From Lycium barbarum (Eukaryota > Streptophyta > Magnoliopsida > Solanales > Solanaceae): DNA of 64,000 nt. Position numbers and translations under genes: made by a program. The stretch lies in the NCBI RefSeq assembly GCF_019175385.1, contig NC_083344.1:26972231-27036230 (forward strand). Direction: 5' to 3'. Below, one piece after another: positions 23,099 to 33,867 of the stretch. The notes under the pieces were generated by a model. The model ran no database searches. It had not been told where the DNA came from and saw only the letters and a list, made by a program, of their open reading frames with translations. Positions within the stretch are counted from its first letter, which is position 1. Every line of letters begins with the position of its first letter.

Positions 23099-26000
23099 TG
23101 TCACGACCCAAACCCCGTGGGCCGCGACTGGTACCCTAACTGGATACCCATACGTACCTATCTGATCGAATTCGAATCATACAGATTTTTTTTTTTTCGT
23201 TTCAAAACAGAAGTACGGAAATAGGCCGATGCAAATACGGCACGCGCGCAACCATACGTATATATACATATATACCTGAACATACAGACATTTACAAGTA
23301 AGCCGATAAGGCTAACATACAGACGAAACCCGTAACCCACATATCCATCTACAGGCCTCTACAGACATACAGAATCATATGACGGGACAGGGCCCCGCCG
23401 TACCCAGAATATACATACATACGGAGTACACAGAAGACAGAAAATATATACCAAAAGATATGCTCCGAGTCAAAGGAGCTCTTCGAATGGCAGAGTCAGA
23501 ACCTACACTGGCGGCGTGTCACCTGGCGCGTCTGTACCTGCGGGCATGTAGCGCAGCCCCCGAAGAACGGGGGTCAGTACGGAAAATGTACCGAGTATGT
23601 AAAGCAGAAACGTAACAGATATAAACATAGTCCGAACTAGAGTCACAGAAATATAACGGGCAGAATCATAAGTCAAAACTAACGGACAGAGTTATGATCC
23701 AGACAGACATACAGAGTCGTGTTACACACAAATGAACAGAATTATAGTTCGGACAGACAGACGAAATCATAATACGGACAGACGAGCAGAATCTGAATCC
23801 ATACGGACATACAGAAGCAGAAGCCATACGGACATACAGAAATAGTTGTAACACAGACGGACAGACAGTAGTATGACGGACAGAATTATGCATGCAGAGT
23901 AGCACAGAGTCATACAAAATCATACAAAGGCGTGTGCTTTATAAATACAGATGGCACACGCATATATTCATACAGATCCCGGCCCTGTCTGGGGGCGCGG
24001 TAACAGAACCCGGCCCTCTTAGTACGGGACGCGGTGGACAGACAGAATCAAATCAGATCATATGCCATCCTGGCCGCCATCCCCATACACAGATCATACA
24101 GACATACAGATCCCGGCCCGTACGCCGAGGGACGCGGTGAACAATGCAGAGAATTATGCACGATAACAGAACCTGGCCCGGGTCGCAGTGAAAGAATGCA
24201 TTGAGACAGACACGAATCGATAAATGAGAAACCACCTACCTACAGACTCAACATACAGACTCGATCAATCAGAAGGGTGCCCAACGGCGAGCCAAAATCA
24301 GAATATCCAGATAGTATGCATAGCACGCGCTCATATCCTAGTTAGGAAGGCACGACAGATTTTCAGAATGGGATGCTCGGATGTTCAGAAATCATATTGT
24401 ATAAATTACACAAAATAATAGTTCAGAAGTTTTTGGAGAAGATCGGACCAAGACAGAAGTATTTTAAAAATCGTACCGGAAGTATCGGGCCTTGTGGGCC
24501 CACCTCGGACCAACCCGAGGCTACATACGTAAATTACTGATGATTGACCTTATGAGGTCACCCATACTCATTCGGAAGTGTTCCGACTCCGTTTGGGGAA
24601 GTTTTGTACAAAATCTCACTTTAAGGGCAATTTGCAATAAAATAGTTTCAATTGAATTGAAGGAATTGGAGCGGTTTTCCGTCTCGAATTCCGGGGAACG
24701 GAGTCGGACCTAGGGCTCGCGGCCGAGCCTACCACATCCAGAACATGCCTAGGAGCGTATAGAAGTGCTTCACATACCTCGATGGCGCCTTATGCTCGCT
24801 CGGCGCCAATCCAAATTTCGTCCAAAATCTGGAAATGGTCAAGTTTACCATTTGGTTAGTTTCATTCTTTCAATACTCTATCTTTACACATAATTGCCTA
24901 CCGAAATTTCGGCAGCATTTCCTCTGTATATACGACATCCCCGAGACTTAGCTCGGCTCAATTCCTCAACACAACAGCCCAGAGAAAACATCCAAACAAC
25001 AACAAACATCAATAAACACTAATTCATACACTATGGCATTATTAGCCATCTTTCGACACAACGAGTTATTTTTCGTTTTAAACTTGCATTTCCAACCAAA
25101 CTTATTATTTTCATATCCATTATCCATCAAAATCATTACGACACACATCGGAGGAATCCATAACATGTTCACATAATATTCACAAGATATTCATAAAATT
25201 CACAAACATTCAACTTTCCATCAAGTCACTACTTTTCCAATCCCTTCCTAATTTTCAACATGCAAACTCATCAACACATTTTTATATTCCAAGTTCATTG
25301 TCGTCAATCACAATTTCAAGACATTAGGCTAACGCAACATACTTTCCGACAACGACTTAACAAACAATTCTTCGTTTTGGCTTAACCATTATCCTTCAAT
25401 CTACTTCACAAAGCCATAACACAATTAACATACAACCAAAATCAAATTCACATCCCATATTACACATAGTACCATACGGCCAACATACTATATTTTCCAA
25501 CTCTCACTAATTCATCCCACTTTCCTTTCTAATACAATTTCCACCATACTACAACTAACTTACACAAGAATTCAAACCATTACAATCATGCAATACATAT
25601 ATATGCATTCGGCCACCACCCATATTTTTTCAACATACAAAATTTCCATGTTTTTCCTTCATTCACACATACTACAACATACCTATATCATTTTTAACAC
25701 AACAAAAGCATGGAATCCTTACCTTTCTTCAAGTTCTTCACTTGGGGTTGAAGTTGTTTTCTTGCCAAAATCTTTACATCAACTTTAGATAATCTTGTGC
25801 TTAGTAATAATCTCTCAAGAGAGGAACTTTTTAAACCCAAGAATTGGCTCCAAAAATTTTTCTTTCTTTTCCTTTTCTTTCTCCTCTCACCCGAAACCTC
25901 TCTCTCTTTTTTTTTTTCTTGTTCTTTCTTTATGTTTCTTGAATGTTCTTGATAATTATCCCACTATAATATACCACATAATTAAATTGTGGGCTTGGGC

Positions 26001-26267
26001 TATTTTTAACCCACTATGGCCGGTTGGGCCTTCCCAAATGGGCCTTGTCTTATTATTTTTTTTTTGAGCCCAAAATTGTTGGTTACATATTGATCCATAA
26101 GGCAAATTTCCAAAATTCCGATTTTGCCCTTGGCCACCTTTCGTAATTCTATACCATTGACTTCATAACTCACACATTCACACCAAGTAGTGTCCAATTG
26201 TGGCCTTATTCATCACAAGTCCATTTATCTTGAATTTTTCGAATAAACAAAAATGTCGGATGTAACA
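23099..26267 (-). mobile_element. Solo LTR C in gag of B, TSD GCTTC
   Basis: This 3169 bp sequence starts TGTCACGACCC and ends TGTAACA in plus orientation, so on the minus strand it is a TG...CA LTR ending GGGTCGTGACA. GCTTC is duplicated at 23094-23098 and 26268-26272, and B gag continues across it. No internal region, PBS or PPT is present, so it is a solo LTR left by LTR-LTR recombination. It carries the GACGGG...CCCGCC hairpin (23381-23399), the GTACTGA block (23570-23600), CAGACA-rich repeats (23690-23880) and tandem hairpin modules (23970-24195). It is related to I (48500-51533). Frames within it are not genes. Confidence 0.93.
23970..24195 (-). repeat. Tandem CCCGGCCC...GGGACGCGGTG hairpin modules in C
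   Basis: Four diverged units each read (plus) CCCGGCCC or CCTGGCCC, a short spacer, then GGGACGCGGTG or a variant. On the minus strand this is CACCGCGTCCC...GGGCCGGG, the same module found in LTRs of G, H, D and I at the same relative place. Confidence 0.7.
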
Positions 26268-27001
26268 GCTTCGTATAGGCTTGGTGATATTGCAGTGCAA
26301 TGGCATCAGACTTGGGAGCTATCTAGGGGAGAGAATGCCCCTCCAGCTATTTGGCGAGAGTTTTTAGATGCTTTTATTCGCCATTATTTACCTCCAGAAG
26401 TCCGACGAGCCCGAGCAGATAGGTTTCTGCTTATTAAGTAGGGCAGTGTGAGTGTTCAGGACTATTGCGTATATTTTGATTCTATGGCTAGATATGCCCT
26501 AGCCATGGTGGATGAGATGGAGGACAGAATTCATCGTTTTATTGCTGGTCTAGGGCCGTATTTGATTGATGCTCGTATGACTGCTGCATTACAGCCAGGC
26601 ATGGATATCTCCCGTATACAGACATATGCACAGAATCTGGAAGATCGTAAGCGTCAGAAGAGGACAGAGCGTGACCGTGACTGGGGACATGGTAAGAGGG
26701 ATAGATCTTTAGATTTCGTGGGTGAGTCCAGGGGAGGACAGAGACAGCAGTATTCTCGATATCCATTCCATTCGGTAGGGAGTGCACCTTCGCAGTTTTC
26801 AGGTTCGAGTTTCGACCGGTGTTCTTATTCCGAAGCAGGCCAGAGTTTTAGAGCATCGGGCTCTCAGCACATATCAGATTCGGGCCAGATGAGACCCCCT
26901 TTGCCGCAGTCTGCCTAGTGTGGCAAGTTACATGCTGGTCAGTGTCAGGTGGGATCAGATGTTTGTTGTGCTTATGGCCAGCCAGGTCATAGGATACGAC
27001 A
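26268..27001 (+). pseudogene. gag: Element B gag, part 2 with zinc knuckle
   Basis: The frame resumes after the duplicated GCTTC (YRLGDIAVQWHQTWELSRGE). TAG at 26439-26441 interrupts it at the same codon as in A; the frame continues with SVQDYCVYFDSMARYALAMV, then a second shared TAG at 26916-26918. The knuckle (about 26962-27003) reads CCAYGQPGHRIRQC, so the second zinc-binding cysteine of CX2C is tyrosine. That change would weaken RNA packaging if the protein were made. Confidence 0.82.
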
Positions 27002-28115
27002 GTGCCCGATGAGAGAGAGTGGGGGTATGGTTCAGCCTATAGGGTCTGTGGTTGGTTCTTCTTCTGCAGTGCGCCCTTCAGGGAAAGTTTTTCAGACACC
27101 AGCAGGGCGAGGTAGAGGGAGGAGTGGAGCATCCAGCTCGAGCGGTCCTCAACACCGCTTGTATGCATTAGCCGGTAGGCAGGATCATGAGTCATCCCCT
27201 AATGTCGTCACATGTATATTAGCAGTCTCCTCCTATGATGTGTATGCACTGATTGACCCGGGTTCCACTTTATCATATGTTACTCCATTTGTCGCCGACA
27301 AGTTTGCGATAGAGCCTAAATCGATTAAACCATTTGAGGTGTCGACGCCAGTTGGTGATCCAGTGATACCTAGACGGATATATCAAGGCTGTGTGGTGAT
27401 AGATTGTAATCACCGTACCTTGGCAGATTTGATTGAGTTAGACATTATTGATTTCGATATGACCATGAGTATGGATTGGTTGGCATCCTGTTACGTTAAT
27501 GTTGATTGCAGAACGAAGATAGTTCGATTTCAGTTCCCAGGCGAGCCAGTCCGAGAGTGGAAGAGCAATGCTGCTTGGCTGAGGGGTAGGTTTCTTTCCT
27601 ACCTTATGGCAAGGAAGATGATCAAAAAGGGTTATATTTTTCACTTAGTTTGAGTTCAAGATGTGCAAGCAGAGTCGCCAACCTTTCAGTCTGTTCCTGT
27701 GGTTAATGAGTTCCCAAAAGTATTTCTAGATGAGCTTCCAGGCATTCCTCCAGAGAGAGAGAGAGAGAGAGAGATTTTACTATTGATCTATTGCCAGATA
27801 CTCAGCCAATATCTATTCCTCCTTATAGAATGGCACCTGCGGAGTTGAAAGAATTGAAGGAGCAATTGCGGGATTTATCGAGAAAGGCTTCATTAGGCCT
27901 AGCACATCGCCGTGGGGAGCACCGGTATTATTTATAATAAAGAAGGATAGCTCTTGCGAATGTGTATTGATTATAAGTAATTGAATAAAGTGACTATAAA
28001 GAATAAGTATCCGCCCCCGAGGATTGATGATTTATTTGACCAGTTGCAAGGTGCCAAATATTTCTCGAAGACAGACCAGAGATCGGAGTACCACTAGATT
28101 AGGGTGAAGGAAGAA
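27002..28115 (+). pseudogene. pol: Element B pol: protease and 5' remnant of RT
   Basis: Protease is readable to 27653: YALAGRQDHESSPN, then ALIDPGSTLSYV (active-site DPG) and [10 protein letters not shown] in place of the usual MGMDWL. A TGA ends it at 27651-27653. The linker to RT is disrupted by a GA microsatellite (27752-27774). RT then survives only to the fingers region, with several stops (27870-28115). Sequence corresponding to the rest of RT, RNase H and integrase, about 2.3 kb in G, is missing and D stands in its place. Confidence 0.8.
27752..27774. repeat. (GA)n microsatellite disrupting B pol
   Basis: About eleven GA units occur where A has CAGAGAGGGAGGTTGA. The expansion replaces a glutamate/arginine codon run before RT and changes the frame. 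Confidence 0.85.
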
Positions 28116-29233
28116 GGTCACGACCCAATCGGAGGGCCATGACGGGCACCCGGTGCTAACCTACCCGGGTACCTCTAGTGTCCTTCATCATATCTACTTA
28201 CTTGTCTCTCATAGGGACCTTCCATTTCTAATGCTTACTCATGTACATACATACATATATATTCGTGTTCGTATTCATATTCATATTCATATTCATACTC
28301 GTATCCATATCATACCCGACCATGAAGGTTCGGTGTTTCACATACCTGGCCATGACAAGGCTCGGTGATTATACATACTTGGCCCTACCAAGGCTCAGTG
28401 TTATCCGTACCCAGCTGCAGAGGTGCGCGCGCGATAAGTATCATACCCGGCCATATAAGCTCGATGTTATATAATAGTCATACATACTTAGACATGTATA
28501 CATAAAATTCCATAAGTATCATCAACATCATTGCTATCATCGTCTCCGTTACATCTATCCTTAGAGGATCAACTATCATATAAAGGAAGTACTAGTAACG
28601 TGAAAGAATCGAGAATCATGAGCTTTGGTAATCTTAGAGATAGAATCATTTGGAAGACATTATGGAACTCATGAAAGGATATATAGTAAAGGAACCATGC
28701 CTTAATGAAAGAAGGTTTAGCCTTACATACCTCTTTGTCTTCTTAACTAATTAACGTTCACCGTCGAATCTCGAACAATCTACATTAGAAGGATTCATAC
28801 TATAGTTAAGCCTTAATGATGATCTTAAATTCAAACTAGAATAAATCATGATCTAATGAAAATTGGGCAGCATTTCCCCTATTTCGTCGATTTCCACCAT
28901 ATCACAAAACAACTCCAAAATATACATAACACACCCACAATATCATAATCAAGTAATCACATTCCATTAAGCCTTCATAATTCATCCTTATGTTGAACTT
29001 ATACCAACAACCTCACACCCATTTTAGCATATTTTCATACAATGCTTCCTTATCACCATTACTACCTTCCATAACAAGATTATATCCATATTATACCAAG
29101 AATCATGACTCAAGTTAGCTTATTACTCAAAACCATCATAAAAGTCACATTTAGCCCTCATTTTCTACTTTCTTCTTCTACCCAATTTGTGCTACAACCA
29201 AGCATTCTCAATAACATGAAATAAACATTAAAA
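28116..29233 (-). mobile_element. Truncated LTR D in element B pol
   Basis: Plus-strand GTCACGACCCAATCGG starts at 28117 like the 3' end of a minus-strand LTR. CCCGGCCAT...CTCGGTG modules follow (28310-28475), then the GGGCAGCATTTCCCC word (28864-28878) typical of these LTRs. Homology to an LTR fades before the expected TGTAACA end, and pol of B resumes at 29234. No target duplication is visible. I infer an insertion followed by a deletion that removed both the other end of D and about 2.3 kb of B pol. No coding sequence is present. Confidence 0.65.
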
Positions 29234-29512
29234 CTTCGTAAATGCATCGTAAATGCATCGGAGATCCTTCAAGAGTTATCCCAGTAGATGATATCCAGGT
29301 GACCGAGCAGTTATCATAAGAAGTGGTTCCAGTGGCCATATTGGACAGACAGGTTCGTCGGTTGCGAACCAAGGATGTAGCTTCCGTTAAAGTTTTATAG
29401 AGGAATAATAATGTTGAGGAAGTGACTTGGGAAACGAAAGAGGCCATGAAGATTAAGTACCCGTATTTATTTCCGGCATTTCAGGAGGTTAAGTCTGAGG
29501 CATCATCTCCCA
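29234..29512 (+). pseudogene. pol: Element B pol: C-terminal chromodomain remnant
   Basis: The sequence restarts at the RKCIGDPSR motif near the end of pol, with an 11-bp tandem duplication (CGTAAATGCAT at 29237 and 29248) at the junction. VAILDRQVRRLRTKDVASVK and VEEVTW follow, the chromodomain-like tail of Tekay-type elements. Stops interrupt it (a TAA after QLS, a TAG in the tail). Confidence 0.78.
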
Positions 29513-29513
29513 G

Positions 29514-29616
29514 GTATTATTTCATTTTCAATTATCGGGATTGGTGTGTAAGGCCATGGTATTGTGTGTTGTAGTATATGGCCCTATGTGACAGTATTAT
29601 GGGTTGCTGTGTGCAG
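29514..29616 (+). other. Candidate small intron after B chromodomain
   Basis: AG|GTATTATT at 29512-29521 and GTGTGCAG|GTTGG ending at 29616 bound 103 nt of T-rich sequence. The G equivalent is 60760-60852. J and H retain matching sites. Inferred from consensus only. Confidence 0.3.
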
Positions 29617-29677
29617 GTTGGATTGTATAGCTACAGGGGAAACTCTGCCAAAATTTCTATAGCTTATGATTTGTTTG

Positions 29678-29703
29678 AACATTCGAGGACGAATGTTCCT
29701 AAA

Positions 29704-29740
<37 letters not shown>

Positions 29741-29743
29741 GAA
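29678..29743 (+). promoter_or_regulatory. Element B hairpin and PPT with 36-G tract
   Basis: AACATTCGAGGACGAATGTT (29678-29697) is an 8-bp perfect inverted repeat with loop AGGA. CCTAAA and a run of 36 G (29704-29739) follow, then AGAA and the 3' LTR. Other copies have six or seven G here. The run may be a true expansion or an assembly error. Confidence 0.8.
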
Positions 29744-32027
29744 TTTTACGCCTCTCGGTTTCATCGTAGGAGAACTTATGGTTTCCTAGTCTGCTATGCC
29801 TTTGGGATAGAGACGCGTGCCCGAGTTTTTGGAGATAGAAAGTGTCTTACCCAGTATGAAAAGGTACCAGCAGGTATTCCGGGTAATTTACAGGATTGGA
29901 AGTTGAACGAATCGAATCGACGCAAACTGAACTGATTCAGGAAAATCTGCAGACACTAGTCACCGTCGACGGGCCGTCGACACGACGACGGACCGCCGCT
30001 GTACAACATCGTTGTGTTTTTGCAGCCTAGAATCTGTAGGCGTAGAACGACGGAGCATGTTGACGGACCATCGACACGTCGACGGGTCATGGACCCGCTC
30101 GTCGAACCACACCACTGGAACGTTTAGTCCCAAATATAAATATATGATCCCACGACTTTATTTCCCATTTTCTCTCTTCCAAGTCAGAGAAAACCCTAGT
30201 ATATTTACTCCCAACATTTTCTATCATCATAGTGGAGATTTGGTAAGATCCGAACCCCGTAAGACCCGAGCTTGTGAAGAAGAAAGTTGCTACTAGGTTT
30301 TCATAAAAGTTTTGAGGCCTGGGAAGTTGAAGTTGAAGCTAATCCTTGGAATCTTAGACCCCTCAAGGTATGTAAATGATTTCTACCATTGTACTTAAGT
30401 TAAATACTTAGAGTGTTAGTGGTTTTAAGTAGAGAGAAGGTAGCTATGAAAGTGGTAAGTTGTTGAAGGGTAAAATAGTGATTATGGGGTTGTTTTAAGA
30501 AGATGATTGGGAATGGATTTGAGTGTATTTTGGTATGTAATTGTTTTCATGGTTGTTATGGATATTAAGGTTGATGTTGTATTGAATGGGAAGTTGAAGG
30601 GTTGTTGAGTTTACAAGGGAAATGTTGTCCACAATGCGTTAGGCTCTTTTTACATTTAAAAATAGTTAGTAAACGACGTAAATAGTCTAATTAAGGCCTA
30701 TGTTATCTTAATTGTCGACTTAAAGTTTGAGGAGTAGAAGTTGGACGATTGGATATACTTCAAGGTATGTTAAGGTTATCCTTTCTTTCTTTTGGCATGA
30801 TCTTATGATATGAATCTACAAGTGAGTAAACGAGCTTCCATATTACTCTACTCTTAAAAGCACTAGGAGTACTTCAATCTTTGATGTTCCTATACCCCGT
30901 ATGATTGTTCCCTCTGCTCATGGGTCTTGAGATTTCTTATGATGATGATGTTTGCTCAAAGGTTGCCTATCGCAGGTAATATGGTTTATGTCACTCCGAG
31001 CGTCCATGTACATATTTCAGTTATGCATTGCATTCATATACACATGCATATTGACCCATGACCAGAAGGCGTTATATACGCGTGTATTATATGATATGGG
31101 GTATGGGGGAAAGGGATAGGCATTATGTACGCATTACCACCTGATCAACTGATGCACCATGATGATGATATATGGATCACGCCATACGTCCCTCGGCATT
31201 ATTATATGATATATGGATAGGGTTGTATGTTCCTCGACACTAATATATGGGATATGGATCAGGCTGAACGTTCCTCAGCACTATAACCTATATATATATA
31301 TACATGAGCATGAGTATCACTGAGACCAGGCATACTATGCGCCCACAGAGGCATTGTCAGTTATACAGATTTATGCAGATACATACCGATACTAGTTCAT
31401 ACAAATACATACAGATAGTCATTTCAGTTTATGAGTTATAATTTTATTCATGATTCTTGTATATATATACATGTTGATCTTATGCCTTACATACTCAGTA
31501 CATTAGCCGTACTGACTCCCCATTGCTCGGGGGGCTGTGTTTATGCCCGTATGTTTAGGTAGACCGACAGGTGGTCCGGCTCGGTTGGACTTCTATATCC
31601 AGTAATGGTCAGTGCACTCCATTTGATCTGAAGCTATAGTCAGTTTTAGCATGCCACACTTTTGAGATGTATATGCATATGGGTATGACGGGGCCCTGTC
31701 CCGTCCTTTCTACAGCTTTTATTCCAGTAGAGGTCTACAGACAGTTGTATGTATTAGTTAGATAATGTAGCCTTGTCAGCTTCTATTATTTTTTGTACAA
31801 TATATGTAGCAGCCTAGCCGGCTTGCACTATTCCTTCAACATGTATATTATGTATATGTATATATATATATAGATTGTACATATTTTATGATGTCACCCC
31901 CATTCATGAGATTAGGTTGAGTCACTTATAGGCCCTTGATGCTCAGTATGGTTCAGATATGTATATATGGGTGTTAGGTCACTAGCGGTCAGACACTCAT
32001 CACGACTCATCGGTTTGGGTCACGACA
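29744..32027 (+). mobile_element. Element B 3' LTR
   Basis: This 2284 bp LTR is colinear with 20185-22464. It starts TTTTACGCC (the first G of TG is mutated) and ends GGGTCACGACA followed by TTAAG. GTCGAC repeats (29965-30105), TATAAATATA (30135-30144), and the hairpin GACGGGGCCCTGTCCCGTC (31687-31705) are retained. There is no coding sequence in this 2.3 kb. Confidence 0.92.
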
Positions 32028-32455
32028 TTAAGTCAACATGGGGATACACCGCTTCATCAACTTCTGTTTAGCGACCTACGCTGGACCGTTCTTGTTACGA
32101 AATGTGGTGAGCTAGGGAATATTAAGAGGTTTTTCCCCAAAATCAGACAAGGTGGTCAGGGGACTCAGTATCCGGCTCCCCAAGCTCCATTCGCACCAGA
32201 TAGGAGAGGTAAGGAAGGGGTATTGGTACGGCGGGGTGGCCACGCCACGGGTAAGGGTGGCGCTTAGCCTAACCGAGGCGGATCTCAGTCAGGCAGAGGT
32301 GGACAACAACCCGGAAAGGGCTGGGCTCAGACTGGACTGGGTAATCGTAATGGTTCCTAGGCTACAAGAGGGTGTGGTCACTTATACGCCTTCCAAGGGA
32401 GACCCGAGGCTAAGGCCTCCGATGCCGTCATCACTGGTACTATCTCAGTTTATGA
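32028..32455 (+). pseudogene. gag: Element E gag, C-side with decayed zinc knuckle
   Basis: E gag continues after B. A one-base insertion near 32100 shifts the frame around the knuckle, which reads with the first two cysteines but with N for the histidine and F for the last cysteine (GELGNIKRFFP). A glycine/glutamine/proline-rich linker follows up to the protease. Several frames are needed to follow it. Confidence 0.7.
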
Positions 32456-33867
32456 CCGGATGGCTTCTATTTTATTTGATCCGGGTTCTACTTTTTCATA
32501 TGTGTCTTCATATTTTGTTGTGGTTTTGGATGTGATTTGTGATACACTTGATGCCCCTATTCATGTGTCTACTCCGATCGGGGATTCGGTGGTGGTAGAT
32601 AGAGTCTACCGTTCTTGCACTGATGCATTTATGGGGTATAGTACTTGGGCGGATCTAATGATCCTAGACATGGTAGAGTTTGATGTCATCTTGGGCATGA
32701 GTTGGTTGTCCCTGCATTACACGATTCTAAATTGTCACTCTAAAACAGTTACCTTAGCTATGCCCAGGATACCTAGACTTTAGTGGAAAGGTAACCTTAG
32801 TCCCCTCCCTAAGAAAGTCATATCCTTCATTCGTGCTAACAAGCTAGTAGAGAAGGGTTGTTAGGCTTACTTGGCACATATACGTGATACCAGCAGAGAT
32901 ACTCTACCTATTATTTAAGTTGCATTGGTACGCGAGTTTGCGGATGTGTTTCCTGTGGACTTGCCAGGTATGCCACCTGACCGTGACATTAACTTCTGGA
33001 TTGACTTAGACCCAGGGACTCATCCTATCTCTATTACACCTTAGAGATGGCGCCAGTAGAGTTAACAGAATTGAAAGAGTAGTTGCAAGATCTCTTGAGT
33101 AAGGGGTTTATTCGCCTGAGTACCTCTCCTCGGGGTGCTCCCGTGTTGTTTCTTAAAAAGAAGGACGAATCTATGCGCATGTGTATTGATTATCATCAGC
33201 TGAATAAGGTTACTATTCAAAACAAGTATACCATCCCCCGTATTGATGACTTGTTTGATCAGCTACAAGAAGCTTCTGTGTTCTATAAATTTGACTTAAG
33301 GTCAGGGTATCACCAGTTAAAGATTCGGGCAGAAGATATTCCTAAGACAGCCTTCAGGACCAGGTATGGACACTATGAGTTCTTGGTAATGTCTTTTAGG
33401 CTTACTAGTTCCCCGGTTGCGTTCATGGATTTGATGAATAGTGTTTTTAAGTCATATTTAGATTCCTTTATGATAGTGCTCGTTGATGATAACCTGGTGT
33501 ATTCTAGAAGTAAGAAGGAGCATAAGAAACATTTGAGGATTGCTCTGGGGTAATGTGGGAGAAGAGGTTGTATGCTAAGTTCTCCAAGTGTGAATTTTGG
33601 TTGTCTTCTGTGTCCTTCTTGGGGCATTTAATTTCGATGGAGGGTACTATGGTAGATTCGCAGAAAATTCAGGCAGTCAGGAATTGGGGTAGGCCCACAT
33701 CAGTAACTGAAATCCATAGTTTCGTGGGTCTGGCTAGCTATTATGGTCGGTTTGTGAAGGAGTTTGCCTCTATTACTTCTCATTTGACCTGCTTGACTCA
33801 GAAAGAAGTACTGTTTCAGTGGTCTGATGAGTACGAGGAGAGGTTTAAAAACTCAAGACCTTGTTGA
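32456..33867 (+). pseudogene. pol: Element E pol: protease and reverse transcriptase
   Basis: Protease (32460-32783) shows ILFDPGSTFSYVS (active-site DPG) and VILGMSWLSLHY. A TAG at 32781 and further stops precede RT. RT in 33083-33553 has [36 protein letters not shown] and LVDDNLVYS, so the catalytic aspartates are present. A frameshift at 33553 leads into the thumb ([19 protein letters not shown]). The line diverges from A, B and G at many residues, so E is a separate chromovirus lineage. Confidence 0.85.

Larger units (their letters stand above)
20185..32027 (+). mobile_element. Element B, chromovirus inserted in gag of E, itself nested
   Basis: This 11.8 kb span has full-length LTRs of 2280 and 2284 bp. 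Gag is split by solo LTR C. Protease is largely readable. RT is reduced to its first part, and RT to the end of integrase is replaced by truncated LTR D; a chromodomain remnant, hairpin and PPT then lead to the 3' LTR. Hand alignment of the first about 215 LTR bases shows some 20 differences, so B looks older than G or H. Its LTR family is related to that of A. Confidence 0.9.

Noticed and set aside
26000..26060. Poly-A/T rich tail suggesting a LINE or SINE end
   Set aside because: The T/A runs lie within the solo LTR C and have no SINE boxes or own target duplication.
23099..26267. Host promoter or gene inside the C segment
   Set aside because: TG...CA ends, GCTTC duplication and continuity of B gag show a solo LTR.
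29578..29935. Glycine-rich frames
   Set aside because: They arise from the 36-G tract in the PPT of B.
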